DNA of 32,902 nucleotides. Source: Geosiphon pyriformis (Eukaryota > Glomeromycota > Glomeromycetes > Archaeosporales > Geosiphonaceae). Of this stretch, positions 12,472 to 22,375 are shown piece after piece. Both the position numbers and the translations under genes were made by a program. Position 1 is the stretch's first letter; every line of letters begins with the position of its first letter. Below the pieces are notes generated by a model. The model ran no database searches and was not told the origin of the DNA. It worked only from the letters and a program-made list of their open reading frames with translations. The DNA is taken from contig JAAOMT010000176.1 in NCBI GenBank assembly GCA_016748015.1, forward strand, positions 462,705 to 495,606. Direction: 5' to 3'.

Positions 12472-13450
12472 TGTTACTGGAGGTTTTTGGTCTCTTTCCT
12501 AAATGTTGTTGATGTCTGTTTGCTATGAATTCACGTTTTTTGGATGTGGTTGAACCTCCAGTAACTGAATTTATCTTCAAATTATTTTCTATAATTTGAA
12601 CTGCTGGGCTTATAAATGGAATGGCCAATTCTTTACCAGTTATTTGTTGTAATTACGTTGTAGTGAATGTCAACTCTTTCCCAGGAATTGCTCATCTGAA
12701 AGCTCACTAAAAATGTGTAGTTACTTTGATGTGAAAGTCAACTCTTTTACAAGAATCTTGTCTGTAGGCTACCCTAATGATGGTAATAAGAAAAGAAAAG
12801 AAAAATAAGAGAAAATGTAAAAAAAATAGAATTTTATTAAGGGAAACGTTTTCTATCTAGGCTTGGAGTTACTAACAGTTTATTGAAATTGGTAGCTAAT
12901 CAATTTCAAAACGTTAGTTGGGTTTTGGGGATTTTCCAAGTACAATAATTAACAAATTTGGTTTTTCAAATTATTTGATATTTATTTCTTTTTGTGTGTA
13001 TAAGAATGGTTCTAAGTAATAAATCTAAAGTAAGATACATTTTCTCAAAGAGAGAAGCTTTTCTTTTATACAACTTGTCATAACACTATTCTATAAACTT
13101 GAACTTTGCTCTTTTCTACAATTTTGCTAAACTAAAGATATATTTCAGTGAACTACAAGTTATTTCTGCGAACTATTAGATATTTTGGTAAACTATCAAT
13201 TATTTTGGCAAATTTCTACAAATTTTGGCAAACTTTTGAATGTTACATATTTTGGGGTATTGCATGATTGATCATCGCACTTAGGTTACATTTGTGTTAT
13301 GTACAAATTGGGTTATTAATTAAATGATAATTTCGGACATTTTGCTAATGTAATAAGTGATAATTTGAAATGATAATATATGCTAATTAATGATAAGATT
13401 TATAAGAATAATTTCATGCTAAACAATATCTCTAATTTTGTCTGATAACA
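12472..13450 (-). repeat. 3' LTR of E2 (L3)
   Basis: A 979-bp LTR whose - strand copy reads TGTTATCAGACAAAATTAG...CCTCCAGTAACA. It is homologous over its full length to 31276-32255 (same orientation) and to 21366-22347 and 30265-31246 (opposite orientation). It contains TATAAAAG (- strand, 13073-13080), AATAAA (- strand, 12981-12986) and the ~20-bp repeat array at about 13118-13236. Confidence 0.95.
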
Positions 13451-14138
13451 TAACCTCCTCCTCAAGACTGAGCTCCGTTGAAGTCCAAATACTGTCTATA
13501 ATTTCCAGATAATAATCCAAAATTATTGAAGAAATTTGGTCTGAAAATTGTTGAAATTTCAGTTCTGTGAGCTTTCCAATATATTGAATTTTCAAAGGCT
13601 GTAAAATTGGGTTTTGTAGGACGTTTTCACAGGTGTGGAATAGATCATAAAGTCTAAGAGCAGCTTTTAGTTTATAACAACTGTTTGTAGGTCCAGCTGT
13701 TGTCTTGAATTCATTGTGGAGTTGTTTCCGAATAGCTTCTTTTGTGAAGTTTGCTGCTGTAAGCTCTTGTTTTTGTTTATGAAGTGTTTTTCCAATGTAG
13801 AAATATCTATATATTGGAGTATAGTCATAGTTTTCTTCATTAAGACACAGTTGAAGTTTTTGTTGAATAGTAGTATTTGGTGGAATACTAATAGGAGTGA
13901 GCATTAAGTTTTCTCTTAAAGCAAGCTTTAAAAGTTCTGGCAGGTGAATTCCAGAATAACTTCTTGTGTTCTTTTTATATGGGTGATATTTTCGTGAATT
14001 TGGGGCTAAATTTGTGACTACTTTTGTTTGGGTATAATTAATATAGTTTCCAGTAACAGTAATAAATAATTCAGGTATTGTTTTTAAAGCTAACATTAGT
14101 TTTTGGGATAATTGTTGAATGTTTTGAGGAATAGTCAT
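13419..14138 (-). CDS. E2 ORF3, conserved protein of unknown function (239 aa)
   Basis: This is an uninterrupted ORF from ATG 14136-14138 to a stop at 13419, downstream of integrase. I recognise no catalytic family. It starts MTIPQNIQQLSQKLMLALKT, has a Lys/Tyr-rich stretch near residue 50 (RKYHPYKKNTRSY), IHLPELLKLAL near 65, IYRYFYIGKTL near 110, LKAALRLYDLF near 160, and an acidic end, LSLEEEVMLSDKIRDIV. There is no signal peptide or membrane segment, so an envelope role is unlikely. Its last codons contain the polypurine tract (GAGGAGGAGG), and the final ten or so lie inside the LTR. E3 has the same 720-nt ORF at 29577-30296, with a lost ATG and two stops. Being open in E2, when pol is riddled with stops, suggests late decay or chance. 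Confidence 0.75.
   Translation of the reverse strand: MTIPQNIQQLSQKLMLALKTIPELFITVTGNYINYTQTKVVTNLAPNSRKYHPYKKNTRSYSGIHLPELLKLALRENLMLTPISIPPNTTIQQKLQLCLNEENYDYTPIYRYFYIGKTLHKQKQELTAANFTKEAIRKQLHNEFKTTAGPTNSCYKLKAALRLYDLFHTCENVLQNPILQPLKIQYIGKLTELKFQQFSDQISSIILDYYLEIIDSIWTSTELSLEEEVMLSDKIRDIV
13454..13463 (-). other. Polypurine tract of E2
   Basis: The - strand reads GAGGAGGAGG, followed by TTA and then the 3' LTR terminus TGTTATC. This is the expected position of the plus-strand primer in LTR retrotransposons. It is also the EEE codons of ORF3. Confidence 0.7.
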
Positions 14139-14266
14139 TATAAGAGATTTGAAAATAAAAGAAAATTATTTTTGGTGTATGGGTTTTTATGTTATTTTTG
14201 CTTTTGTTTTGTTTTTGTGAGATTGTTCCTAAATTATAAGAAGATAACTATAATAATAAATTTAAA

Positions 14267-15651
14267 TTAAGTGTTCAAGTTGGGAGGTTGTTCAATGACA
14301 ACTATTGGTTCTAAATTCCGGGGAATATCTTCGGGATTGATTAAAAAGGAATGTGTGCCAATTTGTGGAATTAATAGTTCAGGATTGTTTCTGGAATTAT
14401 AGTGTTTTAAACAATCTCCATGTGCAACTTTTGCTAGGATTTTGTCATCAAGTCTTAGCTTGTATGATCCGTTGCTTAGGACTTCATGAATAAAGAATAG
14501 TCCATCCCATTTATTTTCAAATTTTTCACTCCATTGTTTTTTAGCTTTAGTTCTGTGTAAGAGAACTTTGTTTCCGATTTTAAATTCATTGGTAACTAGA
14601 GGCAATTTGTCATCATGTCGTTTTTTTTGTTAAGCTTGGGAGTGTTTAATATAGGTGGCTGCTATTTATCATTTTCCTTCCAATGTGCTAAGCAGAGTGT
14701 AGACTCTTTGTTGTAGTGTTTCCTGAAAATTGTTTTTATCAATTGGTTGTGCTGGGTATGTTTCCACTATGAAACTAATTGGTAATATTGCTGTTCTTCC
14801 ATAAGTTAAATTAAATGATGTGTGTTTTGTGGTATCTTGTTTTAGTGTTCTATATGCTAGTAACACTGATGGAATAAAGAGATTCCATTTTTGCTCAAAA
14901 TTGGTTGAGACTTTGGCTAATAATTCACACAATGTTCTGTTGAAACATTCTACAAGTCCATTTGTTTGTGGATGATAGGGCAAAGATAATGATCTCTTGA
15001 CATTAAATTGTTCACAAATTTTCTGGATTAAATTGTTCATGAAATATGTTCCTTGATTAGATAAAAGTTCTATTGGGCATTTATGTCTACAAATAATATC
15101 TTTGTAGATGAAGTTTGCTATTGATTTTGCATCTGCTCATTGAATGGCTCTGGCTTCAGACCATTTGGTGAGATAGTTTACTGCTACTGCAATATAACGG
15201 TTTCCTTGGTTTGTAATAGGGAGTGGTCTGACTAAATTAATACCAACTCAATCAAAAGACTGTCTAACTTTAATTGAGTTTAAAAATTCTGTAGGGCGAG
15301 TTCTTCTTCTTCTTTGACAATTATCACAAGACTTAATATATTCATGAATGTCTTTTCTCATTTGAGGCCAAAAATAATATTCTAGTGTTCTTTGGGTGGT
15401 GCTGTTTTTTTCTAGGTGTGCTGATAAAGAGTCTGAGTACATGTTATATAAAATGGTTTTTTTTTATGTTCTTGTATTAATCTAAGTGGACTGTTTAGAT
15501 TTCTTAAGTTTTGATAATAAATAATGTTGTTGTGTAAGAAGTATTGTTTGGGTTGTTGTTGTAACTGACGTTTTTCATCTAGGGACCAATCTGTTGGGAT
15601 TGTTAATGTCTCCAGATATTGTTTAAGATTGTTGTGGTTTTCAGGGTTCAT
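14267..15651 (-). pseudogene. E2 integrase ORF (separate +1 frame), broken
   Basis: Integrase inserts the cDNA copy. The ORF opens at ATG 15649-15651 in a frame +1 to the RT/RNase H frame and ends at TAA 14267. Visible: LETLTIPTDWS at the start, a zinc-binding HHCC region ending CDNCQRRRR (15300-15330), the catalytic-core NGLVECFNRTL block (~14935-14970) with its Glu, and a C-terminal GPY/F-like module (KWDGLFFIHEVLSNGSYKLR, ~14460-14520). The second catalytic Asp (near 15055) is Asn (LLSNQGT). A frameshift at a poly-A run near 15455 separates the first 79 codons from the rest, and a TGA in AIQ-x-ADA is near 15139. The ORF closes IEQPPNLNT, matching E3. Confidence 0.85.
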
Positions 15652-15691
15652 TGTTTGTTGTTTTGTTGCTGTTAATTCAAATGAGTATTGG

Positions 15692-17218
15692 TTAATCTTG
15701 CCTCATTCTTAAGAGACAATCAACGTTGGTGTGAAGTTTTTCTGATTTGTGGTGTACAATGTATTGGTAGTTGGCTAAAAATCCTGTCTATTAGGTTTGT
15801 TTTGCGTTCAATTGGGTGTTTTTGTTCTGAAGCCATTTGAGTCCAATATTATCAGTGATAATATCGAATTCTTTAGGCCTGAGATAAAAATTGAAGTGGT
15901 GTAGGGCCCAGATTACAGCTGCTGTTTCTAGTTCTGTGACAGGGTAGTTTTTCTCGGCTGGTTTTAATGTTCTGTTAGCATAAGTGATTACTTGCTCATT
16001 TCCGTTATCATCTAATTGTGATAGGATGGCACCAAAAGCAGTATAAAAAGCATTTGTAGCTAGTTGAAATTGGTTACTGAAGTCTGAGTAGGTGAGAATT
16101 GGAGCTGTTGTCAGCTTTTCCTTGAGAATTTCAAAAGCTTTTTGGTGTTCTTCTGTCTATTTGTATTTGATGTTTTTAATAGTGAGCTGGTTGAGGGGTT
16201 TTGCAATTTCTGAGAATCCTTTGATGAATTTTCGGTAATAAGAGACTAATTTAATAAATCCTCTCAATTCTGTGGTATTTTGTGGAGTTTTGAAGTTCTT
16301 GACAGTGCTGATTTTTCTGGGGTCTGGTTTAATTCCATCTTTGCTTACAATGTGGCCAAGAAAAGCCAAACTCGTTTTTCCGAAGTAGCATTTTTCGATG
16401 TTCAGTTTCAATTCTGCTTTCCGTAATCATTGAAAAACTTCTCACAGATGTTTTAAGTGTAATTCAAAAGATGGTAAATAAACATCAGTATCATTCAGAT
16501 AAACAACTACTGATTTTCAAAGGAGGCTTTTGTAAACAACATTCATGAGTCTTTGGAATGTTGCTGGTGCATTGCATAATCCAAAAAACATTACGTTGAA
16601 CTTGTAATTTCCTCCTTGAGTGGTGAATGCTGTTTTGGGGTGATCTTTGGGATCCATGGCAACTTGCCAGTATCTACTTTCTAAATCTAATGTCAAAAAG
16701 TATTTGGATTTTCCAAGGGCATTCAACATATCATCAATTCAGGGAAGGGGGTAGGCATCTCCAATAGTGACACTGTTGAGTTGTTGATAATCAACACAAA
16801 ATTATATCTTTCCATTTTTCTTTTTAACTAAGACTACAAGTAAGGTTTATGGACTCATTGATGGTTGAATAAGCCCATTGTTGAGCATCCATTGTACTTT
16901 TTCGTGGATAAATTGGTGACTTTTTGGAGCAACTCAATAGGCTTGTTGTCATCTTGGTTTGGCATCTCCTGTATAGATTTGGTGTTGAACCAAATCGGTT
17001 CTTTCTAAGTCATTGTTGTTTTCAGCAAAGATATCAGAAAATTCTGCAATTAGCTCTTTAAGCTGGTTTTGTTGTTATGATTCAAATTGTCCCATGTTGA
17101 TTCGAGATAGTTTTTCTATAACAACATGGTAGTTTTCAGAGCTGGTGTTTGGGTTGATTTTTGGTAATAAATGTCCAATAATTTCAGAGAAATCGGGGAT
17201 TGTTTGGGGTAATTCTTA
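15692..17218 (-). pseudogene. E2 reverse transcriptase and RNase H, broken
   Basis: The polymerase part of pol, continuing the dUTPase frame. RT blocks on the - strand: NNGLIQPSM (~16880), GKI-stop-FCVDY (stop 16802-16804), TLDLESRYWQVAMD (motif A, ~16650-16690), FFGLCNAPATFQRLM (motif B, ~16545-16590), and YLND at 16490-16501 where YLDD is expected, so the catalytic pair is broken. RNase H: GAILSQLDDNG (~16010), VTELETAAVIWAL (~15920), and a terminal MRQD followed by TAA 15692-15694. Other stops include TGA 16442-16444 and TAG 16157-16159, both at the same codons as in E3. Confidence 0.87.
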
Positions 17219-18148
17219 TTAAAAGATATTACTGTGAATAACTCCAATTTCTAAGTTATTTAATAAAACTATGAGGAAATTGTTGGGATTGTAAAAAGTA
17301 ACTCGGATTTTTTTTGTTTCTTCTGGAATATAAATGTTTGGGATCAAGATATTATATTCCAAGCAGATTTGTTCATTGGACTCAAAAATTTGTTGTGTGG
17401 TTGTTGGCTTTTCACAAGTGTAAATTTCAGGGTGTTCTCCAAAGAGTGAAATAGTAATTGGTTGTGGAAGTTGTAAAATCTGGTGAGATTCTTTTTGTTT
17501 GTTGAGGGCTATGTTTACTGAAATTGTGAATTGTCCAGTTGAACCAAAACCTTGGGTTCCTCTTTCATTTTTTCCCAATAGTTCTCTTTGATTAACTAAT
17601 TGTAAACCCGAAATGTTGATTAAAAGTAAATAAATGGCTTGCACAATTTTCTTGGCATGTTCAATCTTAAACGGCTTGTCAGTTTTGTTTTGGAGTATTA
17701 CTGTTATGTCATCAGTATATCCAGCATCGATTATTCCTCTTCTGACATTGATTTCTTTGCTTGCCAGAGAGAACCGGGAGGCAATTTGAACCATTGCTCC
17801 TGGCAGGATTTTGAGAGCAATTTTGAGATTGATTTTTGTGAGAGATTTGGGTTTGAGAATAAGAGTATCCTTGTCTGGATATCTTAGGTCATATCCAGCA
17901 TCAATTTCATGTGTTTTTTTGGGTTTTATTTCTTGTTTATTGTTGTTGAAGTATTTGAGTTGTAAGACAGGCTGGTTTTTAATGAGATAGATGAGTGTTG
18001 CTTCAATTTCTTCTGTTGCTTCAGGTTCTCCAAATTCAATTTTATTCTCATCATTTTTACTGGGCAGAGGAATGCTAAGAGCATAGCATTCAGGACACCA
18101 CTGTTCATCACAAAGCATAATGCATTCTTCACATAGCCTAATGTTCAT
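17219..18148 (-). CDS. E2 dUTPase domain segment of the polyprotein (309 codons open)
   Basis: dUTPase hydrolyses dUTP to dUMP and pyrophosphate, lowering uracil misincorporation during reverse transcription. This is an open segment of the gag-pol frame rather than a separate gene. A Cys-rich start (CEECIMLCDEQWCPEC, residues 6-21) is followed by an acidic linker and all five trimeric-dUTPase motifs: 1, IDAGYDL (82-88); 2, SRFSLASK (124-131); 3, GIIDAGYTDDI (138-148) with the catalytic Asp and Tyr; 4, HAKKIVQAI (164-172); 5, RGTQGFGSTG (196-205). In motif 3 the usual Gly after the Thr is Asp, a G-to-A change. About 100 residues beyond motif 5 lead to RT. It ends at TAA 17219. E3 carries the same domain with more damage. 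Confidence 0.85.
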   Translation of the reverse strand: MNIRLCEECIMLCDEQWCPECYALSIPLPSKNDENKIEFGEPEATEEIEATLIYLIKNQPVLQLKYFNNNKQEIKPKKTHEIDAGYDLRYPDKDTLILKPKSLTKINLKIALKILPGAMVQIASRFSLASKEINVRRGIIDAGYTDDITVILQNKTDKPFKIEHAKKIVQAIYLLLINISGLQLVNQRELLGKNERGTQGFGSTGQFTISVNIALNKQKESHQILQLPQPITISLFGEHPEIYTCEKPTTTQQIFESNEQICLEYNILIPNIYIPEETKKIRVTFYNPNNFLIVLLNNLEIGVIHSNIF

Positions 18149-18157
18149 TTGCTCTAA

Positions 18158-18564
18158 TCATTGAATTTGAGCTTCTTGGGTTGGGTAGGTATGACTTGCA
18201 ATTTGGTGGTAGACTTCTACTTCATCTTCATAATTGAATCTAGCTAATTCTATGATGTATTCAATGTATTCTGCTTCCTTCATTTGATGGACATCTTCTT
18301 TGGTAGCTCCATTAATTAATGCCATTGCTAGGTCGAAAATCATCTTAGCATCATGGGGGTAGTGATAAAGTTTGTTGAAAGCACTGTTATATGCCACATT
18401 AAAGGGTGTTCCTCTTTTTTTTTTTTCTGAAATTGATAAAGCATATTGGCAGGTCTGATCACAGACTCTTCTTCTCATTGCTACATCAATCCAATTACAT
18501 TCTTCTGGTAGCATATCTCCACAAGTCAAACAAAGAGTGTTGTTCTATTTTCTGCTTCTTTTTA
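18158..18564 (-). pseudogene. E2 Cys-rich module between protease and dUTPase
   Basis: Same frame as the dUTPase, separated from it by one TGA at 18158-18160. It shows TCGDMLPEECNW and VCDQTCQYALS with paired cysteines, then a charged helical stretch (YHYPHDAKMIFDLAMALING, KEAEYIEYIIELARF). Together with the CxxC pairs just before (protease tail) and just after (dUTPase start) it looks like a zinc-binding module. I do not recognise the family. A small indel near 18550 puts it out of frame with the protease in E2, whereas E3 keeps frame here. Confidence 0.6.
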
Positions 18565-19569
18565 TTAGGTGGCTCTATCATTCTTTGTGACAAGCCTTGT
18601 AGTAATAACAAGTATGATTTTCATATTCTTCTTCAGGTAAAATGCAGGCTCCCATTGAAGAGAGTTTTTTGTGGCAGTCCTTGCATTTAAGTGGAATGTA
18701 GGGGCATTGTTTTTGTGATTCTGGTTTGAATAGGAGACATTCCATCTGGTTGTCACTGGTTCTTTTGTTTCAAGAGAATTATTTGTTGAAAAGTACTGTT
18801 GTTCAGTTTCATTGGCCCAATTAGAGGTTGATCCAAGTACCATAAATGTTTCAATAATGGGCTTTTTTTCTTCCAGTTCGAATTCAAAAGCCGGGGCTTT
18901 TTCGGAGTGTTTGTTGAATGTACCACAAGTAGCAGGTATTCGGGCGTGTTGTTCTTGGTAGGAGATTGTTAACTCTTGTGTTTCCCAATTCAGATTAGTA
19001 TTTGCTTTTTGAAGCCAATTATTTCTGATGAAAGCTTGATACTGGGGCGCATCCATTACAAGAACTTTGACTGGAATGGTGATTCCATTAAGAATGAATG
19101 GAAAATTGTCAATTTCTCCTACTGGAGTTTTTTTCATGCCATTAGCAATAACAATTACTGTTTGAGCTGGTTGGTCGATATTTCTCTTTAACTGTTGCAT
19201 TAACTGGTAGGTGATGATGCTTCTAGTGGATCTACTGTTTAGGATCAAGTGAATTGCCTTTCCTTCGACTTCTGCTTTAGTGTATATAGTAGTAATTGCT
19301 TTTTGTTCATTGGCGGCTGTATTGCTAAGCAGGAATGGTGACTCATTTGCTTCAAACTCAAAAGGGAATATGTCTAAAAGGTTGACGTTTTCAGCAATTC
19401 TAGTTGGTGGGATTGTGATAAAAGTATAGGAAGAATTTTGTTGTCGTGCTGCAGCTCTACTTTCTGAGAGTACAGTATAGTAAAAATTCTGTTCTTCAGG
19501 TATTGTAAGATAGCTAGGTTGAGTATAATAATGGGTGGGTCTTGGCTAAGCTGGATTTTGAAGAACTAA
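18565..19569 (-). pseudogene. E2 retropepsin-like protease region, inactivated
   Basis: The aspartic protease that cleaves the polyprotein. The - strand segment around 19231-19239 reads ILNSRSTRSIITYQL; E3 has ILDSGSAGSIITY at the same place, so the catalytic Asp became Asn and the Gly became Arg, both by G to A. Downstream are IIIKVLVMDAPQYQAFI-like and NWLQKANTNLNWE blocks typical of the second half of such proteases, then a linker with CxxC pairs. Stops upstream of 19248 break the link to gag. The enzyme cannot be active. Confidence 0.8.
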
Positions 19570-21365
19570 TTGGTTGTTTGAATTGATTCTATTGTTGTTT
19601 ACTTGGTATCAGTTTTGTGGTGTAAATTGATTTTGTGGAATTAATCTTTAAGCAGGCACTTGATAATGTTGTGTGGGTGGTTGTTGGTATTGCTGTTGAA
19701 TTGGCTGTGGGGCAGGCTGATAATAGTTACTTTGATATTGGGGTCTTGGTGGATAGTAAGCTGGTAGTGGTGGTTGATAATAAAATTGCTGTAGTGGAGG
19801 GTAACATTGATTACTTTTATTTTGTTGGTCTCATTGTAGCTTTCTGCAATCTCGTTTCCAGTGGCCAGGAATTTCACAGTAATGGCAACTCTGAGACTAA
19901 TTATTAGAGGATGATGTGAAGTTGTTTTGATTCCATCTTTGGAGTGGTTAATATCTTTGGGGTTGCTGTTGTTGTTGGTTGGTGAAATAGTTTTTGACTT
20001 TCTTTGTGAGTTGGTCAATTTTCTCTTCAGCTGCTGAGCTAGTCTCTCCAATGGCTAAGTTCATGAGCTTTGTATGATTGGCTTCTTCTATGGCCATTTC
20101 ATATTTCTTTGCATGCTGAATAGCAGAGTTTAAATCTTCTGGGACATGGGGGCGAACCTTTTTAATCAGTTTATCCTTTAAACCAGTGATAAATTGATCC
20201 AAAATTTAAGCATCAGAATAATAATCATTAGTTTCAAGTTGGCAAATTCATCTGAAAAGTTTGTTGAATTTTCTAATATAAGTCATAATAGATTCAGAGG
20301 ATTCTTGTTTAATATTGTGAAAACGATTTCAAAGTGTGATTGAGGTGTTGTTATTGGTGAATTGTTCTAAGAAGGCAGTTTTGAAAGCTGTTCAGTCATT
20401 AAAAGGGGTGGTCAAGTTTTTGAACTATTTGCCTGCTGTTTCTTTGAGAAAGTAGAGAATTGTTCTTAATATTCTGGCAGCATTCCATCCATTTGCATCT
20501 CCAGCTTTAGTAACTTGGTCAAGCCATTCTTGGAGACTGGTCTCAATATCTTTTCCATTAAATTTGGGAATTTTTGCAATATAAGCTGTCATTTTGTCTT
20601 CTTCCTCGTTATCTGTTAATTCACTTTTTTTTTCGGATTCTACTTTTTCTTCAATAGATTCAGAAATGTTTTCTTTGTTGGCTAATGTTTCAGAGTGTTC
20701 ACTTGTGTTTTCTGCTAAATAGTCAAGAAGATTGATACTAGTCTGAAGGGTTTCTTGTTGTCTGGTGGAACTTCTGGGTGATATATAATCTTTTAGTCTT
20801 GAAAATTGATTTAAAAGTGAATTAGGAGTTTCTGCTTGTGCAAGTAAAGCTGGAAAAGATGTAATAGTAAGTGGGAGTTTTGAACTGGTTTCTTGTTCAG
20901 GTGTTTGTAAGTGTTTGGCAGTTGTTTTTGGTAGTATTGGAGTATTTAGGGTGGTTTTTGAGTATTGTTTCAATTTTTGTTTGCCTTTGTTGCTTGTTTC
21001 TGTCTCTAATTCAAAGTCAAAAGAGTATTTAGACTGTACTAGGTATTTTTCTTCACAATACTCAATAATGTTAAAATTAAGTTCTTGGAAGTAGGTAGCA
21101 AGTGTTTCACTGTTCAGGTCTTCTGTTCTCAATTGTGAATAGTGCACTAAATTATTGTAGAGGTTGCTTCTAACTTCTGAAATGTTGTAGTTTCCAAAAA
21201 AATAATTGTTAATGCAGTTTTCAATGTATTGGTATACTGATTTTTTGACAACTTCAATTCTGTCTGGAATGTTGAATCTTTGCTTGTAGTGTGTATAAAT
21301 TGACTGGTAATACTTTAGAGTTGCTGTGTCTGGTGTGGTTGCCACTTTGAATTTGTTGTTGCTGT
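19570..21365 (-). pseudogene. E2 Gag (nucleocapsid polyprotein), broken
   Basis: Structural protein of the retrotransposon particle. From the 5' side: a Tyr/Asn-rich N-terminal region (YYQSIYTHYKQRFNIPDRIE), a Ser/Glu-rich linker, a retrotransposon-Gag helical region at ~20480-20200 (AKIPKFNGKDIETSLQEWLD, QILDQFITGLKDKLIKK), and a zinc knuckle at 19846-19887 (CHYCEIPGHWKRDC). A Gln/Pro/Tyr-rich tail follows. No ATG is visible at the start of this frame. An apparent start at 21378 lies in E3's LTR and is created by the insertion junction. Several stops (for example near 20205 and ~20425) break it. Confidence 0.82.
21362..21365. repeat. Left target-site duplication of E3 (CTGT)
   Basis: CTGT directly precedes the E3 terminus TGTTACC; CTGT also follows the other terminus at 31247-31250. 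Joining the flanks through one copy recreates, on the - strand, a leader that matches E3's own leader (ACAACACAGCAA region). Confidence 0.85.
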
Positions 21366-21582
21366 TGTTACCAGACAAAATTAGAGATATTATTTAGCAT
21401 AAAATTATCTTATAATTCCTATTATTAATTAGCATATATTATCGTTTCAAATTATTACTTATTACATTAGCAAAAAACGTCTGAAATTATCATTTAATTA
21501 ATAACCCAAATTGTACACAATACAAATGTAACCTAATTGCGATGATCAATCATGCAATACCCCAAACTATGTAATATTTAAA

Positions 21583-21697
21583 AGTTCGCCAAAATTTATA
21601 GAAATTCGCCAAAATAATTGATAGTTCACCAAAATATCTAATAGTTCGCAGAAATAACTTGTAGTTTGCCAAAATGTATCTTTAATTCAGCAAAATC
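21583..21697 (+). repeat. Phased ~20-bp tandem array in LTR U3
   Basis: Six degenerate copies of TTCGCCAAAATA start at 21585, 21605, 21625, 21645, 21665 and 21686, so the spacing is 20-21 bp. They lie ~50-160 bp upstream of the TATA box. The same array is in the other complete LTRs (30484-30596 +, ~13118-13236 -, ~31926-32045 -). Differences between copies fall largely at the CpG (TTCGCC to TTCACC or TTTGCC). It is probably a set of binding sites on one helical face; the factor is unknown. Confidence 0.75.
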
Positions 21698-21746
21698 GTA
21701 GAAAATAGCAAAGTTCAAGTTCATAGAATAGTGTTATGACAAGTTG

Positions 21747-21754
21747 TATAAAAG
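21747..21754 (+). promoter_or_regulatory. LTR TATA box
   Basis: TATAAAAG follows the repeat array. Equivalent boxes are at 30647-30654 (+), 13073-13080 (-) and about 31868-31875 (-, TATAAAAA). Transcription would be expected to start 25-35 bases downstream. Confidence 0.7.
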
Positions 21755-21828
21755 AAGAGCTTCTCTCTTTGAGAAAATGTATTTTACTTTAGATTTATCA
21801 CTTAGAACTATTCTTACACACAAAAAGA

Positions 21829-21834
21829 AATAAA
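21829..21834 (+). terminator. LTR polyadenylation signal candidate
   Basis: AATAAA lies ~75 bases after the TATA box, so the R region would be short. It is conserved at 30728-30733 (+), 12981-12986 (-) and 31786-31791 (-). Confidence 0.5.
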
Positions 21835-22347
21835 TATCAAATAATTTGAAAAACCAAACTCTTTAAATTATTGCACTTGGAAAATCCTCAAAAACCCAAC
21901 TAACGTTTTAAAATTGATTAGCTACCAATTTCAGTAAACTGTTAGTGACTCCAGGCCTGGATAGAAAATGTTTCCCTTGACAGAATTCTATTTTTTTTAC
22001 ATTTCTTTTATTTTTTTCTTTTCTTTTCTTATTACAATCATTAGGGTAGCCTACAGACAAGATTTCTGTAGAAGAGTTGACTTTTACAGCAAAGTAACTA
22101 TACATTTTAGTGAGCTTCTAGATGAGCAATTCCTAGGAAAGAGTTGACGTTTACTACAACATAACTACATAAAGTAATTGGCACAGAATTGGCCATTCCA
22201 CTTATAAGCCCAGCAATTCAAATTATAGGAGATAATTTGAAGAGAAAGTTCAGTTACTGGAGGTTCAACCACATCCAAAAAACGTGAATTCACAAAAAAC
22301 AGGTATCAACAACATTACAGAAAAGAGACCAAAAACCTCCAGTAATA

Positions 22348-22375
22348 TTTGGTGCTCTCTCACAGAAACAACACA
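22348..22375 (+). other. E3 primer-binding region
   Basis: The leader directly after the 5' LTR reads TTTGGTGCTCTCTCACAG; TGG two bases after an LTR is the usual start of a tRNA primer-binding site. I could not assign a tRNA. E2's version (- strand, 31275-31247) begins TTTGGTGCTCTTCTACAG. Confidence 0.55.

Larger units (their letters stand above)
21366..22347 (+). repeat. 5' LTR of E3 (L4)
   Basis: A 982-bp LTR starting TGTTACCAGACAAAATTAG and ending CCTCCAGTAATA, where the other copies end GTAACA; the change is C to T. U3 carries the ~20-bp repeat array and a TATA box, then AATAAA, then a long U5 with a TTTTC/TTTTCT-rich stretch (~21990-22030). Confidence 0.95.

Noticed and set aside
13419-14138. 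ORF3 as an envelope gene
   Set aside because: It has no signal peptide, no transmembrane segment and few cysteines, so envelope function is not supported.
21360-21378. Gag start of E2 at 21378 (MSGNNSN-like)
   Set aside because: The codon is TTG and lies in E3's LTR. The reading is an accident of the insertion junction.
21583-21697. CRISPR-like array
   Set aside because: Units are ~20 bp, degenerate and contiguous with no unique spacers. It is an LTR promoter repeat in a eukaryote-type element.
12472-22347. A DNA transposon with ~980-bp terminal inverted repeats (12472-13450 and 21366-22347)
   Set aside because: The inverted pair belongs to two different nested LTR elements. Each element has its own direct LTR pair and target duplication.
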